Source of the DNA: Sphingomonadales bacterium
GTDB taxonomy: Bacteria > Pseudomonadota > Alphaproteobacteria > Sphingomonadales > Emcibacteraceae
Length of the DNA: 7,092 nt
NCBI GenBank assembly: GCA_011051815.1
Contig: DRKK01000160.1
Location: 1 to 7,092, forward strand
Reading direction: 5' to 3'
In this document: in pieces, positions 5,974 through 7,092 of the stretch
Layout: each line of letters starts with the position of its first letter
Numbering within the stretch: position 1 is the first letter of the stretch
Notes under the pieces: model-generated
What the model was told of the DNA's origin: nothing
What the model saw: the letters and a program-made list of their open reading frames with translations, nothing else
Databases searched by the model: none
Translations under genes and position numbers: made by a program

Positions 5974-7092
5974 ATGGCTATAAGTGAAACGCTCGCCCGT
6001 CAAAAGGCCGCTTTTCTGGCGGACCTTCCCGTTGATCGGGATGTAAGGGTTGACAGGTTAAACCGGGCCATTTCCCTGTTGTTGGACCACAGGCAAGATT
6101 TCATCACCGCTTTGGAGCAGGATTATGGTCAGCGCACAGAAGAAATCACCTTGTTTGCGGATATTGTGCCGTCTCTGCAAGCTCTGAAATATGCGCGCAA
6201 TAATCTGGCCAAATGGATGAAGAAGGACCGGCGCAGCCCGACCTTTCCGCTCGGCCTTCTGGGTAGCCGGGCGTGGGTGGACCATCGGCCCAAGGGGGTT
6301 GTGGGCATTATCAGCCCATGGAATTTCCCGCTGGGCATGATTTTCTCGCCCCTGTCCGGGGCCTTGGCAGCCGGCAATCGGGTGATGATAAAACCATCGG
6401 AGCATGTGCCAGCAACGTCTGAATTAACACGGAAATTGATTGCGGAATATTTTGATTCTGACGAGGTTGCCGTTTTTACCGGAGGTATTGAGGTTGCCGA
6501 GGAATTTATTCGCCAGCCCTTTGACCACCTGTTCTATACCGGCTCCGGCACCGTCGGGCGGATTATCATGCGGGCGGCGGCGGAAAATCTGGTTCCGGTG
6601 ACGCTGGAACTGGGCGGTAAATCACCAACGGTCATTCTGCCGGATTGTGATATTGACAGCGCCGCCAAGCGCATCGTCGCGGCCAAGATGGCCAATGCGG
6701 GCCAGATTTGTGTGGCCCCGGATTATGTTTTTGTCCCCAGAGACAAGTTACCTGCCCTGCGCACGGCCCTGTTAAAAAAAGCTGAAGAATTTTATCCGGA
6801 ACAAGAGGGTGCCCCTGCTTATACGGCCGTTATAAATGCCCGGCAAAGAGATAGGCTAAAGGGATATGTGGCCGATGCTAAGACCAAGGGGGCCTTGGTT
6901 GAAACACCAGATGCCTTTAGCAGGGACCGTAATGACAATATCCTGCCCTTTCATGTGATCAGCAATGTGAGTGATGATATGACCCTGATGCAGGATGAGA
7001 TTTTCGGCCCTCTGTTGCCGCTTATGCCCTATGATAGCATAGATGAAATTATCGAATATATTAACGTTCGGCCCCGGCCCTTGGCGCTCTAC
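5974..7092 (+). CDS. Aldehyde dehydrogenase, coniferyl aldehyde dehydrogenase-like (3' end outside window)
   Basis: The frame opens at ATG 5974, seven bases after AAAGGA (5962-5967), and stays open for 373 residues to the window edge. About 100 residues are probably missing compared with the usual length near 470. It is an NAD(P)-dependent aldehyde dehydrogenase. Landmarks are the cofactor-binding SPWNFPL (N117), IKPSE (K140), the GSGTVG turn (190-195), the general base in LELGGKSP (E212), the nucleophile in AGQICVAPDY (C246) and EIFGPLLPL (E342 onward). The compact N-terminus and the APDYVFVP segment after the catalytic Cys resemble coniferyl aldehyde dehydrogenases (CalB type). Homologues of this subgroup also oxidise other aldehydes, so lignin-type substrates should not be assumed. 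It is divergent from the FAD dehydrogenase across a gap with a perfect palindrome, which suggests shared control and oxidation of an aldehyde made by the pathway, for example by the aldolase. Confidence 0.92.
   Translation, partial: MAISETLARQKAAFLADLPVDRDVRVDRLNRAISLLLDHRQDFITALEQDYGQRTEEITLFADIVPSLQALKYARNNLAKWMKKDRRSPTFPLGLLGSRAWVDHRPKGVVGIISPWNFPLGMIFSPLSGALAAGNRVMIKPSEHVPATSELTRKLIAEYFDSDEVAVFTGGIEVAEEFIRQPFDHLFYTGSGTVGRIIMRAAAENLVPVTLELGGKSPTVILPDCDIDSAAKRIVAAKMANAGQICVAPDYVFVPRDKLPALRTALLKKAEEFYPEQEGAPAYTAVINARQRDRLKGYVADAKTKGALVETPDAFSRDRNDNILPFHVISNVSDDMTLMQDEIFGPLLPLMPYDSIDEIIEYINVRPRPLALY

Noticed and set aside
5893..6003. N-terminal extension of the FAD dehydrogenase to an ATG at 6003
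   Set aside because: The extra 37 residues would overlap the divergent ALDH start, cover the operator palindrome, and precede the normal N-terminal FAD motif without any family counterpart.
6058..6405. Minus-strand open frames (115 and 82 residues) within the ALDH region
   Set aside because: The plus strand encodes a clear ALDH with catalytic Cys and Glu. The minus frames have no recognisable content.

Overview
The window looks like part of a bacterial chromosome with moderate GC (roughly half, judged by eye), most likely from an alphaproteobacterium. That placement is an inference from the mix of protein families (a COG3573-type FAD-binding dehydrogenase, a coniferyl-aldehyde-dehydrogenase-like ALDH, an HpcH/HpaI aldolase and a PhnA/YjdM protein). 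No genus can be named from the sequence alone. No RNA gene, insertion sequence, CRISPR array or prophage signal was seen.

Layout: (1) The left edge (1-396, +) carries the 3' end of a DUF4166-type protein. A short gap and a stand-alone phnA/yjdM-type zinc-ribbon gene (460-1041, +) follow. (2) phnA runs convergently into a block of four minus-strand genes, with only 4 bases between the stop codons. In transcription order the block is a FAD-binding dehydrogenase (5892 to 4261), a RutA/SfnG-like flavin monooxygenase of the luciferase-like (LLM) family (4200 to 3103), an HpcH/HpaI-type aldolase (2996 to 2247) and a class I PLP-dependent aminotransferase (2227 to 1046). (3) An aldehyde dehydrogenase gene starts at 5974 on the plus strand, divergent from the dehydrogenase, and runs off the right edge.

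The five genes from 1046 to 7092 make chemical sense as a small catabolic unit: flavin-dependent desaturation or dehydrogenation, flavin-dependent oxygenation (possibly ring opening or C-heteroatom cleavage), retro-aldol C-C cleavage, amino-group transfer, and oxidation of a released aldehyde. The substrate cannot be read from the sequence. The assignment to one pathway is an inference from co-orientation and enzyme classes.

The non-coding gaps in this block are short, AT-rich and structured. The divergent gap holds a perfect 12-bp palindrome (CGTCATATGACG). The gaps before the LLM and aldolase genes share the 10-mer AATATCATAT (plus strand). All three gaps place a TCATAT core about 45-51 bases upstream of the minus-strand start codon. 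This suggests a common regulator or common promoter architecture, and it is the most testable new observation here.
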